Of a stretch of DNA of 64,000 nt, positions 51,401 through 62,920 are shown one piece after another; the stretch's first letter is position 1, and every line of letters starts with the position of its first letter. The notes beneath the pieces are model-generated. The model did not search any database. It was not told where the DNA came from and saw only the letters and a program-made list of their open reading frames with translations. The translations under genes were made by a program, and so were the position numbers. The DNA comes from Hydractinia symbiolongicarpus (Eukaryota > Cnidaria > Hydrozoa > Anthoathecata > Hydractiniidae). The stretch is taken from the NCBI RefSeq assembly GCF_029227915.1, contig NC_079879.1, positions 31,750,501 through 31,814,500 on the forward strand, in the 5' to 3' direction.

Positions 51401-54306
51401 AAGTATACAAAGAAAGTACCCAGGGAGTAAACTCATTTCCAGAACGGTTTTTTAAATTATTTTTTCACCACTAAAACGCATAGGACTTGTAGTTTTCAAA
51501 AATGTTTTCATTTTTGATGAGACGCTGAATAAAAGAAGTTTAATCGCCGGCAAACGAAAACCCGCGATTTCCCGTAAATCTCGGGCTTGGCCCGTATAGA
51601 CAAAAGTATACAAAGAAAATATCCAGGGAGTAAACTCATTTCCCGAACGATTTTTTAAATTATTTCTTCACCACTAAAACGCAAAAGACTTGTAGTTTTC
51701 AAAAATGTTTTCATTTTTGATGAGACGCTTAATATAAGAAGTTTAATCGCTGGCAAACGAAAACCCGCGATTTCCCGTAAATCCCGGGTTTTGCCCGTAT
51801 AGTCAAAAGTATACAAAGAAAGTACCCAGGGAGTAAACTCATTTCCAGAACGATTCTTTAAGTTATTTTTTCACCACTAAAACGCATGAGACTTGTAGTC
51901 TTCAAACTTGTTTTCATTTTTGATGAAACGCTGAATAAAAGAAGTTTAATCGCCGGCAAAGGAAAACCTGCGATTTCCCGTAAATCCTGGACTCGGCCTG
52001 TAAAGTCAAAAGTATACAAAGAAAGTACCTAGGGTGTAAACTCATTTCCCGAACGATTTTTTAAATTATTATTTCACCACTAAAACGCATGAGACTTGTA
52101 GTTTTCAAAAATGTTTTCATTTTTGATGAGACGCTGAATAAAAGAAGTTTAATCGCCGGCATTCCAAAACCCGCGATTTCCCGTAAATCGCGGGCTTGGC
52201 CCGTATAGTCGAATGTATACAAAGAAAGTACCCTGTGAGTAAACTCATTTCCAGAACGGATTTTTAAATTATTTTTTCACCACTAAAGCCCATGAGACTT
52301 GTAGTTTTTAAAAATGTTTTCATTTTTGATGAGACGCTGTATAAAAGAAGTTTAATCGCCGGCAAACGAAAACCCGCGACTTCCCGTAAATCCCGGGCTC
52401 GGCCAGTATAGTGGAATGTATACAAAAAAAGTACCCAGGGAGTAAACTCATTTCCCGAACGATTTTTTAAATTATTTTTTCACCACTAAAACGCATGAGA
52501 CTTGTAGTTTTCAAACTTGTTTTCATTTTTGATGAGACGCTGAATAAAAGAAGTTTAATCGCCGGCAAACGAAAAAACGCGATTTCCCGTAAATCCCAGG
52601 CTTGGCCCGTGTAGTCGAATGTATACAAAGAAAGTACCCAGGGAGTAAACTCATTTCCCGAATGATTTTTTAAATTTCTTTTTCACCACTAAAACGCATG
52701 AGACTTGTAGTTTTTAAAAATGTTTTCATTTTTGATGAGACTCTTAATGAAAGAGGTTTAATCGCCGGCAAACGAAAACCCGCGATTTCCCGTAAATCCT
52801 CGGGCTTGACCCGTATAGTCGAATGTATACAAAGAAAGTACCCTGTGAGTAAACTCATTTCCAGAACGGTTTTTTAAATTATTTTTTCATCACCAAAACG
52901 CATAGGACTTGTAGTTTTTAAAAATGTTTTCATTTTTGATGAGACGCTGAATAAAAGAAGTTTAATCGCCGGCAAACGAAAACCCGCGATTTCCCGTAAA
53001 TCCCGGGCTTGGCCCGTATAGTCAAAAGTATACAAAGAAAGTACCCAGGGAGTAAACTCATTTCCAGAACGGTTTTTTAAATTATTTTTTCACCACTAAA
53101 ACGCATAGGACTTGTAGTTTTCAAAAATGTTTTCATTTTTGATGAGACGCTGAATAAAAGAAGTTTAATCGCCGGCAAACGAAAACCCGCGATTTCCCGT
53201 AAATCCCGGGCTTGGCCCGTATAGTCAAAAGTATACAAAGAAAATATCCAGGGAGTAAACTCATTTCCCGAACGATTTTTTAAATTATTTTTTCACCACT
53301 AAAACGCATAAGACTTGTAGTTTTCAAAAATGTTTTCATTTTTGATGAGACGCTAAATAAAAGAAGTTTAATCGCTGGCAAACGAAAACCCGCGATTTCC
53401 CGTAAATCCCGGGCTTGGCCCGTATAGTCAAAAGTATACAAAGAAAGTATCCAGGGAGTAAACTCATTTCCAGAACGATTCTTTAAATTATTTTTTCACC
53501 ACTAAAACGCATGAGACTTGTAGTCTTCAAACTTGTTTTCATTTTTGATGAAACGCTGAATAAAAGAAGTTTAATCGCCGGCAAAGGAAAACCTGCGATT
53601 TCCTGTAAATCCCGGACTCGGCCTGTAAAGTCAAAAGTATACAAAGAAAGTACCCAAGGTGTAAACTCATTTCCCGAACGATTTTCTAAATTATTATTTC
53701 ACCACTAAAACGCATGAGACTTGTAGTTTTCAAAAATGTTTTCATTTTTGATGAGACGCTGAATAAAAGAAGTTTAATCGCCGGCAAACGAAAACCCGCG
53801 ATTTCCCGTAAATCGCTGGCTTGGCCCGTATAGTCGAATGTATACAAAGAAAGTACCCTGTGAGTAAACTCATTTCCAGAACGGATTTTTAAATTATTTT
53901 TTCACCACTAAAGCCCATGAGACTTGTAGTTTTTAAAAATGTTTTCATTTTTGATGAGACGCTGTATAAAAGAAGTTTAATCGCCGGCAAACGAAAACCC
54001 GCGACTTCCCGTAAATCCCGGACTCGGCCCGTATAGTCGAATGTAAACAAAAAAAGTACCCAGGGAGTAAACTCATTTCCCGAACGATTTTTTAAATTAT
54101 TTTTTCACCACTAAAACGCATGAGACTTGTAGTTTTCAAAAATGTTTTCATTTTTGATGAGACGCTAAATAAAAGAAGTTTAATCGCTGGCAAACGAAAA
54201 CCCGCGATTTCCCGTAAATACCGGGCTTGGCCCGTATAGTCAAAAGTATACAAAGAAAATATCCAGGGAGTAAACTCATTTCCCGAACGATTTTTTAAAT
54301 TATTTT
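48421..54306. repeat. 29-monomer (~5,886-bp) duplication, copy 2
   Basis: Second copy of the preceding unit, directly adjoining it. Only scattered single-base changes and one one-base insertion (CCTCGGGC at about 52799) distinguish it. Such similarity means a very recent event, or an assembly duplication that needs exclusion. Confidence 0.9.
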
Positions 54307-55120
54307 TTCACCACTAAAACGCATAAGACTTGTAGTTTTCAAAAATGTTTTCATTTTTGATGAGACGCTAAATAAAAGAAGTTTAATCGCTGGCAAACGA
54401 AAACCCGCGATTTCCCGTAAATCCCGGGCTTGGCCCGTATAGTCAAAAGTATACAAAGAAAGTATCCAGGGAGTAAACTCATTTCCAGAACGATTCTTTA
54501 AATTATTTTTTCACCACTAAAACGCATGAGACTTGTAGTCTTCAAACTTGTTTTCATTTTTAATGAAACGCTGAATAAAAGAAGTTTAATCGCCGGCAAA
54601 GGAAAACCTGCGATTTCCTGTAAATCCCGGACTCGGCCTGTAAAGTCAAAAGTATACAAAGAAAGTACCCAAGGTGTAAACTCATTTCCGAACGATTTTC
54701 TAAATTATTATTTCACCACTAAAACGCATGAGACTTGTAGTTTTCAAAAATGTTTTCATTTTTGATGAGACGCTGAATAAAAGAAGTTTAATCGCCGGCA
54801 AACGAAAACCCGCGATTTCCCGTAAATCGCTGGCTTGGCCCGTATAGTCGAATGTATACAAAGAAAGTACCCTGTGAGTAAACTCATTTCCAGAACGGAT
54901 TTTTAAATTATTTTTTCACCACTAAAGCCCATGAGACTTGTAGTTTTTAAAAATGTTTTCATTTTTGATGAGACGCTGTATAAAAGAAGTTTAATCGCCG
55001 GCAAACGAAAACCCGCGACTTCCCGTAAATCCCGGACTCGGCCCGTATAGTCGAATGTAAACAAAAAAAGTACCCAGGGAGTAAACTCATTTCCCGAACG
55101 ATTTTTTAAATTATTTTTTC
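53290..55120. repeat. Five-monomer (~1,015-bp) tandem duplication
   Basis: 53290-54304 is repeated at 54305-55120 and beyond. The GGTGTAAAC/CGATTTTCTAAATT monomer recurs 1,015 bp apart (53511 and 54526 starts). It overlaps the end of the 29-monomer copy 2, so an additional local expansion took place on that copy only. Confidence 0.85.
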
Positions 55121-55599
55121 ACCACTAAAACGCATGAGACTTGTAGTTTTCAAACTTGTTTTCATTTTTGATGAGACGCTGAATAAAAGAAGTTTAATCG
55201 CCGGCAAACGAAAAAACGCGATTTCCCGTAAATCCCGGGCTTGGCCCGTGTAGTCGAATGTATACAAAGAAAGTACCCAGGGAGTAAACTCATTTCCCGA
55301 ATGATTTTTTAAATTTCTTTTTCACCACTAAAACGCATGAGACTTGTAGTTTTCAAAAATGATTTCATTTTTGATGAGACTCTTAATGAAAGAGGTTTAA
55401 TCGCCGGCAAACGAAAACCCGCGATTTCCCGTAAATCCCGGGCTTGGCCCGTATAGTCGAATGTATACAAAGAAAGTACCCTGTGAGTAAACTCATTTCC
55501 AGAACGGTTTTTTTAAATTATTTTTTCACAACTAAAACGCATAGGACTTGTAGTTTTCAAAAATGTTTTCATTTTTGATGAGACGCTGAATAAAAGAAG

Positions 55600-58500
55600 T
55601 TTAATCGCCGGCAAACGAAAACCCGCGATTTCCCGTAAATCCCGGGCTTGGCCCGTATAGTCAAAAGTATACAAAGAAAGTACCCAGGGAGTAAACTCAT
55701 TTCCCGAACGATTTTTTAAATTATTTTTTCACCACTAAAACGCATGAGACTTGTAGTTTTCAAACTTGTTTTTTTTTTGATGAGACGCTGAATAAAGGAA
55801 GTTTAATCGCCGTCAAACGAAAACCCGCGATTTCCCGTAAATCCCGGGCTTGTCCCGTATAGTCGAATGTATACAAAGAAAGTACCCTGTGAGTAAACTC
55901 ATTTCCAGAACGATCTTTTATATTATCTTTTCACCACTAAATTGCATGAGACTTGTAGTTTTCAAAAATGTTTTCATTTTTTATGAGACGCTGAATAAAA
56001 GAAGTTTAATCGCCGGCAAACGAAAACCTGCGATTTCCCGTAAATCCCAGACTCGGCCCGTATAGTCAAAGGTATACAAAGAAAATACCCAGGGAGTAAA
56101 CTCATTTCCCGAACGATTTTTTAAATTATTATTTCACCACTAAACCCCATGAGACTTGTAGTTTTTAAAAATGTTTTCATTTTTGATGAGACGCTGAATA
56201 AAAGGAGTTTAATCGCGGCAAACGAAAACCCGCCAATTCCCGTAAACCCCGGACTCGGCCAGTATAGTCAAAAGTATACAAAGAAAGTACCCAGGAAGTA
56301 AACTCGTTTCGCGAACGATTTTTCAAATAATTATTTCACCACTAAAGCCCATGAAACTTGTAGTTTTTAAAAATGTTTTCATTTTTGATGAGACGCTGAA
56401 TAAAAGAAGTTTAATCGCCGGCAAACGAAAACCTGCGACTTCCCGTAACTCCCGGACTCGGCCCGTATAGTCAAAAGTATACGAAGAAAGTACCCAGGGA
56501 GTAAACTCATTTCCCCAACGATTTTTTAAATTATTTCTTCACCACTAAAACGCATGAGACTTGTAGTTTTCAAACTTGTTTTTTTTTTTGATGAGACGCT
56601 GAATAAAAGAAGTTTAATCGCCGTCAAACGAAAACCCGCGATTTCCCGTAAATCCCGGGCTTGTCCCGTATAGTCGAATGTATACAAAGAAAGTACCCTG
56701 TGAGTAAACTCATTTCCAGAACGATCTTTTATATTATCTTTTCACCACTAAATTGCATGAGACTTGTAGTTTTCAAAAATGTTTTCATTTTTTATGAGAC
56801 GCTTAATATAAGAAGTTTAATCGCTGGCAAACGAAAACCCGCGATTTCCCGTAAATCCCAGACTCGGCCCGTATAGTCAAAGGTATACAAAGAAAATACC
56901 CAGGGAGTAAACTCATTTCCCGAACGATTTTTTAAATTATTATTTCACCACTAAACCCCATGAGACTTGTAGTTTTCAAACTTGTTTTTTTTTTTGATGA
57001 GACGCTGAATAAAAGAAGTTTAATCGCCGTCAAACGAAAACCCGCGATTTCCCGTAAATCCCGGGCTTGTCCCGTATAGTCGAATGTATACAAAGAAAGT
57101 ACCCTGTGAGTAAACTCATTTCCAGAACGATCTTTTATATTATCTTTTCACCACTAAATTGCATGAGACTTGTAGTTTTCAAAAATGTTTTCATTTTTTA
57201 TGAGACGCTGAATAAAAGAAGTTTAATCGCCGGCAAACGAAAACCTGCGATTTCCCGTAAACCCCAGACTCAGCCAGTATAGTCAAAGGTATACAAAGAA
57301 AATACCCAGGGAGTAAACTCATTTCCCGAACGATTTTTTAAATTATTATTTCACCACTAAACCCCATGAGACTTGTAGTTTTTAAAAATGTTTTCATTTT
57401 TGATGAGACGCTGAATAAAAGGAGTTTAATCGCGGCAAACGAAAACCCGCCAATTCCCGTAAACCCCGGACTCGGCCAGTATAGTCAAAAGTATACAAAG
57501 AAAGTACCCAGGAAGTAAACTCGTTTCGCGAACGATTTTTCAAATAATAATTTCACCACTAAAGCCCATGAGACTTGTAGTTTTTAAAAATGTTTTCATT
57601 TTTGATGAGACGCTGAATAAAAGAAGTTTAATCGCCGGCAAACGAAAACCCGCGACTTCCCGTAACTCCCGGACTCGGCCCGTATAGTCAAAAGTATACG
57701 AAAAAAGTACCCAGGGAGTAAACGCATTTCCCGAACGATTTTTTAAATTACTATTTCACCACTAAAGCCCATGAGACTTGTAGTCTTTAAAAATGTTTTC
57801 ATTTTTGATGAGACGCTGTATAAAAGAAGTTTAATCGCCGGCAAACGAAAACCCGCGACTTCCCGTAAATCCCGGACTCGGCCCGTATAGTCGGAAGTAT
57901 GGAAAGAAAGTACCCAGGGGGTAAACTCATTTCCCGAACGAATTTTTATATTATTTTTTGACCACTAAAACGCATGAGACTTTTAGTTTTCAAAAATGTT
58001 TTCATTTTTGATAGGACGCTGAATAAAAGAAGTTTAATCGCCGGCAAACGAAAACCCGCGATTTCCCGTAAATCCCGGACTCGGCCCGTATAGTCAAAAG
58101 CACACAAAGAAAGTACCCAGGGAGTAAACTCATTTCCCGAACGATTTTTTAAATTATTTTTTCACCACTAAAACGCATGAGACTTGTAGTTTTCAAACTT
58201 GTTTTTATTTTTGATGAGACGCTGAATAAAAGAAGTTTAATCGCCGTCAAACGAAAACCCGCGATTTCCCGTAAATTTCGGGCTTGTCCCGTATAGTCGA
58301 ATGTATACAAAGAAAGTACCCTGTGAGTAAACTCATTTCCAGAACGATTTTTTATATTATCTTTTCACCACTAAATTGCACGAGACTTGTAGTTTGCAAA
58401 AATGTTTTCATTTTTTATGAGACGCTGAATAAAAGAAGTTTAATCGCCGGCAAACGAAAACCTGCGATTTCCCGTAAATCCCAGACTCGGCCCGTATAGT

Positions 58501-61500
58501 CAAAGGTATACAAAGAAAATACCCAGGGAGTAAACTCATTTCCCGAACGATTTTTTAAATTATTATTTCACCACTAAACCCCATGAGACTTGTAGTTTTT
58601 AAAAATGTTTTTATTTTTGATGAGACGCTGAATAAAAGGAGTTTAATCGCCGGCAAACGAAAACCTGCGATTTCCCGTAAATCCGGGACTCGGTCCGTAT
58701 AGTGAAAAGTATACAAAGAAAGTACCCAGGGTGTAAACTCATTTCCCGAACGATTTTTTAAATTACTATTTCACCACTAAAGCCCATGAGACTTGTAGTC
58801 TTTAAAAATGTTTTCATTTTTGATGAGACGCTGTATAAAAGAAGTTTAATCGCCGGCAAACGAAAACCCGCGACTTCCCGTAAATCCCGGACTCGGCCCG
58901 TATAGTCGGAAGTATGGAAAGAAAGTACCCAGGGAGTAAACTCATTTCCCGAACGAATTTTTATATTATTTTTTGACCACTAAAACGCATGAGACTTGTA
59001 GTTTTCAAAAATGTTTTCATTTTTGATAGGACGCTGAATAAAAGAAGTTTAATCGCCGGCAAACGAAAACCCGCGATTTCCCGTAAATCCCGGACTCGGC
59101 CCGTATAGTCAAAAGTACACAAAGAAAGTACCCAGGGAGTAAACTCATTTCCCGAACGATTTTTTAAATTATTTTTTCACCACTAAAACGCATGAGACTT
59201 GTAGTTTTCAAACTTGTTTTTATTTTTGATGAGACGCTGAATAAAAGAAGTTTAATCGCCGGCAAACGAAAACCCGCGATTTCCCGTAAATCCCGGGCTT
59301 GGCCCGTATAGTCAAAAGTATACAAAGAAAGTACCCAGGGAGTAAACTCATTTCCCGAACGATTTTTTAAATTATTTTTTCACCACTAAAACGCATGAGA
59401 CTTGTAGTTTTCAAACTTGTTTTTTTTTTTGATGAGACGCTGAATAAAGGAAGTTTAATCGCCGTCAAACGAAAACCCGCGATTTCCCGTAAATCCCGGG
59501 CTTGTCCCGTATAGTCGAATGTATACAAAGAAAGTACCCTGTGAGTAAACTCATTTCCAGAACGATCTTTTATATTATCTTTTCACCACTAAATTGCATG
59601 AGACTTGTAGTTTTCAAAAATGTTTTCATTTTTTATGAGACGCTGAATAAAAGAAGTTTAATCGCCGGCAAACGAAAACCTGCGATTTCCCGTAAATCCC
59701 AGACTCGGCCCGTATAGTCAAAGGTATACAAAGAAAATACCCAGGGAGTAAACTCATTTCCCGAACGATTTTTTAAATTATTATTTCACCACTAAACCCC
59801 ATGAGACTTGTAGTTTTTAAAAATGTTTTCATTTTTGATGAGACGCTGAATAAAAGGAGTTTAATCGCGGCAAACGAAAACCCGCCAATTCCCGTAAACC
59901 CCGGACTCGGCCAGTATAGTCAAAAGTATACAAAGAAAGTACCCAGGAAGTAAACTCGTTTCGCGAACGATTTTTCAAATAATTATTTCACCACTAAAGC
60001 CCATGAAACTTGTAGTTTTAAAAAATGTTTTCATTTTTGATGAGACGCTGAATAAAAGAAGTTTAATCGCCGGCAAACGAAAACCCGCGACTTCCCGTAA
60101 CTCCCGGACTCGGCCCGTATAGTCAAAAGTATACGAAGAAAGTACCCAGGGAGTAAACTCATTTCCCCAACGATTTTTTAAATTATTTCTTCACCACTAA
60201 AACGCATGAGACTTGTAGTTTTCAAACTTGTTTTTTTTTTTGATGAGACGCTGAATAAAAGAAGTTTAATCGCCGTCAAACGAAAACCCGCGATTTCCCG
60301 TAAATCCCGGGCTTGTCCCGTATAGTCGAATGTATACAAAGAAAGTACCCTGTGAGTAAACTCATTTCCAGAACGATCTTTTATATTATCTTTTCACCAC
60401 TAAATTGCATGAGACTTGTAGTTTTCAAAAATGTTTTCATTTTTTATGAGACGCTTAATATAAGAAGTTTAATCGCTGGCAAACGAAAACCCACGATTTC
60501 CCGTAAATCCCAGACTCGGCCCGTATAGTCAAAGGTATACAAAGAAAATACCCAGGGAGTAAACTCATTTCCCGAACGATTTTTTAAATTATTATTTCAC
60601 CACTAAACCCCATGAGACTTGTAGTTTTCAAACTTTTTTTTTTTTTTTAATGAGACGCTGAATAAAAGAAGTTTAATCGCCGTCAAACGAAAACCCGCGA
60701 TTTCCCGTAAATCCCGGGCTTGTCCCGTATAGTCGAATGTATACAAAGAAAGTACCCTGTGAGTAAACTCATTTCCAGAACGATCTTATATATTATCTTT
60801 TCACCACTAAATTGCATGAGACTTGTAGTTTTCAAAAATGTTTTCATTTTTTATGAGACGCTGAATAAAAGAAGTTTAATCGCCGGCAAAAGAAAACCTG
60901 CGATTTCCCGTAAACCCCAGACTCGGCCAGTATAGTCAAAGGTATACAAAGAAAATACCCAGGGAGTAGACTCATTTCCCGAACGATTTTTTAAATTATT
61001 ATTTCACCACTAAACCCCATGAGACTTGTAGTTTTTAAAAATGTTTTCATTTTTGATGAGACGCTGAATAAAAGGAGTTTAATCGCGGCAAACGAAAACC
61101 CGCCAATTCCCGTAAACCCCGGACTCGGCCAGTATAGTCAAAAGTATACAAAGAAAGTACCCAGGAAGTAAACTCGTTTCGCGAACGATTTTTCAAATAA
61201 TTATTTCACCACTAAAGCCCATGAGACTTGTAGTTTTTAAAAATGTTTTCATTTTTGATGAGACGCTGAATAAAAGAAGTTTAATCGCCGGCAAACGAAA
61301 ACCCGCGACTTCCCGTAACTCCCGGACTCGGCCCGTATAGTCAAAAGTATACGAAAAAAGTACCCAGGGAGTAAACGCATTTCCCGAACGATTTTTTAAA
61401 TTACTATTTCACCACTAAAGCCCATGAGACTTGTAGTCTTTAAAAATGTTTTCATTTTTGATGAGACGCTGTATAAAAGAAGTTTAATCGCCGGCAAACG

Positions 61501-62920
61501 AAAACCCGCGACTTCCCGTAAATCCCGGACTCGGCCCGTATAGTCGGAAGTATGGAAAGAAAGTACCCAGGGAGTAAACTCATTTCCCGAACGAATTTTT
61601 ATATTATTTTTTGACCACTAAAACGCATGAGACTTGTAGTTTTCAAAAATGTTTTCATTTTTGATAGGACGCTGAATAAAAGAAGTTTAATCGCCGGCAA
61701 ACGAAAACCCGCGATTTCCCGTAAATCCCGGACTCGGCCCGTATAGTCAAAAGTACACAAAGAAAGTACCCAGGGAGTAAACTCATTTCCCGAACGATTT
61801 TTTAAATTATTTTTTCACCACTAAAACGCATGAGACTTGTAGTTTTCAAACTTGTTTTTATTTTTGATGAGACGCTGAATAAAAGAAGTTTAATCGCCGT
61901 CAAACGAAAACCCGCGATTTCCCGTAAATTTCGGGCTTGTCCCGTATAGTCGAATGTATACAAAGAAAGTACCCTGTGAGTAAACTCATTTCCAGAACGA
62001 TTTTTTATATTATCTTTTCACCACTAAATTGCACGAGACTTGTAGTTTTCAAAAATGTTTTCATTTTTTATGAGACGCTGAATAAAAGAAGTTTAATCGC
62101 CGGCAAACGAAAACCTGCGATTTCCCGTAAATCCCAGACTCGGCCCGTATAGTCAAAGGTATACAAAGAAAATACCCAGGGAGTAAACTCATTTCCCGAA
62201 CGATTTTTTAAATTATTATTTCACCACTAAACCCCATGAGACTTGTAGTTTTTAAAAATGTTTTTATTTTTGATGAGACGCTGAATAAAAGGAGTTTAAT
62301 CGCCGGCAAACGAAAACCTGCGATTTCCCGTAAATCCGGGACTCGGTCCGTATAGTGAAAAGTATACAAAGAAAGTACCCAGGGTGTAAACTCATTTCCC
62401 GAACGATTTTTTAAATTACTATTTCACCACTAAAGCCCATGAGACTTGTAGTCTTTAAAAATGTTTTCATTTTTGATGAGACGCTGTATAAAAGAAGTTT
62501 AATCGCCGGCAAACGAAAACCCGCGACTTCCCGTAAATCCCGGACTCGGCCCGTATAGTCGGAAGTATGGAAAGAAAGTACCCAGGGAGTAAACTCATTT
62601 CCCGAACGAATTTTTATATTATTTTTTGACCACTAAAACGCATGAGACTTGTAGTTTTCAAAAATGTTTTCATTTTTGATAGGACGCTGAATAAAAGAAG
62701 TTTAATCGCCGGCAAACGAAAACCCGCGATTTCCCGTAAATCCCGGACTCGGCCCGTATAGTCAAAAGTACACAAAGAAAGTACCCAGGGAGTAAACTCA
62801 TTTCCCGAACGATTTTTTAAATTATTTTTTCACCACTAAAACGCATGATACTTGTAGTTTTCAAACTTGTTTTTATTTTTGATGAGACGCTGAATAAAAG
62901 AAGTTTAATCGCCGTCAAAC
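55600..62920. repeat. 18-monomer (~3,653-bp) tandem duplication, two copies
   Basis: Diagnostic monomers recur 3,652-3,653 bp apart: 55850 with 59502, 56661 with 60313, 57067 with 60720 and 58284 with 61937. Private variants include CGATCTTTTATATTATC, TTTTTTATGAGACGC, GTTTCGCGAACG, AATCGCGGCAAACG, GTCGGAAGTATGG and GATAGGACGC. Copy 1 is roughly 55600-59250 and copy 2 59251-62920; edges are judged by eye. Shorter internal repeats (811 and 406 bp) lie inside each copy. Confidence 0.88.
55766..60645. repeat. Poly-T variant monomers
   Basis: In several monomers the loop segment GTTTTCATTTTTG has become an unbroken T run after CAAACTTG: 10 T near 55770, 11 T near 56580, 56985, 59420 and 60232, and 15 T near 60635. 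All lie in the 18-monomer HOR territory; other monomers there keep GTTTTTATTTTTG. Confidence 0.85.
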
